In this document: positions 5,063 through 5,419 of the stretch, one piece after another
How the letters are laid out: the number at the start of each line of letters is the position of its first letter
Numbering within the stretch: position 1 is the stretch's first letter
NCBI GenBank assembly: GCA_030625925.1
Contig: DAOUPY010000132.1
Span: forward strand, 1-5,419
Direction: 5' to 3'
DNA from: Fusobacteriaceae bacterium
GTDB taxonomy: Bacteria > Fusobacteriota > Fusobacteriia > Fusobacteriales > Fusobacteriaceae
Length of the DNA stretch: 5,419 nucleotides
The notes under the pieces: generated by a model
The model's input: the letters and a program-made list of their open reading frames with translations, nothing else
What the model was told of the DNA's origin: nothing
Database searches by the model: none
Made by a program: the position numbers and the translations under genes

Positions 5063-5419
5063 ATGAAAATTGGTATTATAGGGACAGGCAGGTTAGGAAT
5101 ATCTCTGGGAAGATATTTAAAGTATCGAAATTTTTCTATCTCAGGATATTTAAAGAGGGAAGGTAAAGAAAATGTCATAGATCTATCTAAGCTGGGATGG
5201 AGACCTTTTGAGAGTTATGCAGAAATAGCGGCGCGATCAGATATAATTTTAATTGCTGTTCCCGACGATGAGATTATTAATGTTTGGGATAAGCTGTCCA
5301 AGGAAAATATAGAGGGCCGCTGTGTAATCCATACCAGTGGTGCACTCTCCTCAGAAATATTTTCCGACGCAAAGGAACTGGGAGCAGAGGCCGCTTCCCT
5401 CCATCCAATGATGACTTTT
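5063..5419 (+). CDS. Rossmann-fold DUF2520-family protein, N-terminal part (cut by window edge)
   Basis: The first 119 residues of a protein that continues past the right edge; the family is usually near 280-300 residues (from memory). It begins MKIGIIGTGRLG, a classic dinucleotide-binding GxGxxG motif (G7, G9, G12) at the end of the first beta strand. It continues with SDIILIAVPDDEI (59-71), HTSGALSS (90-97) and SLHPMMTF (112-119), which together are diagnostic of the Rossmann plus DUF2520 family related to NADP-dependent dehydrogenases. The reaction is not known. Relatives often sit near pantothenate biosynthesis genes, so the next genes to the right would be informative. The start is supported by GGAGG four bases upstream and by the strong promoter. 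Its GC content is higher than that of the spacer, and it uses several GC-rich codons (GCG, CTG, CGC). Confidence 0.9.
   Translation, partial: MKIGIIGTGRLGISLGRYLKYRNFSISGYLKREGKENVIDLSKLGWRPFESYAEIAARSDIILIAVPDDEIINVWDKLSKENIEGRCVIHTSGALSSEIFSDAKELGAEAASLHPMMTF

Overview
The window is very AT-rich, especially between genes. It reads like a piece of a low-GC bacterial chromosome. The ribosome binding sites are strong (GGAGG type) and the YchF and POT proteins have a typical bacterial form. The overall style, including A-rich spacers and terminators that run into long T tracts, fits a Fusobacteriota member or another low-GC anaerobe. That placement is inference from style, because there is no rRNA or other marker gene.

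Layout from left to right. Positions 1-217 look like the 5' region of a minus-strand gene that starts just off the left edge, since a GGAGGT ribosome binding site ends 6 bases from position 1. Next comes a two-gene minus-strand operon: a YcbL/glyoxalase II-type metallo-beta-lactamase-fold hydrolase (529-1152), then a small ArsR-family repressor (255-518), closed by a clear terminator (218-250). Further right, also on the minus strand, is the conserved P-loop ATPase YchF (1461-2555) with its own terminator at 1341-1374 and a probable promoter at 2684-2712. After that is a divergent proton-coupled oligopeptide transporter (POT family, 2870-4225), also with its own terminator (2787-2835).

An 837-base intergenic stretch (4226-5062) separates the transporter from the only plus-strand gene, a Rossmann/DUF2520 dehydrogenase-like protein cut off by the right edge (5063-5419). 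This gene has a near-consensus promoter (TTGACA, 17 bases, TAAAAT). The stretch holds several dyads and a GC-richer island that may be a decayed gene or repeat.

The genes do not form one pathway. The metallo-hydrolase and ArsR protein are probably co-regulated, with the ArsR protein a candidate thiol-based sensor. YchF is a housekeeping ribosome-associated ATPase, the POT protein imports peptides or related solutes, and the DUF2520 protein is of unknown function. I see no convincing new multi-gene system. The points most worth a second look are the ArsR/hydrolase pair with two unusual cysteines, the altered proton-coupling motif in the transporter, the Asp at the nucleotide-specificity motif of YchF, and the unexplained island and dyads in the long spacer.
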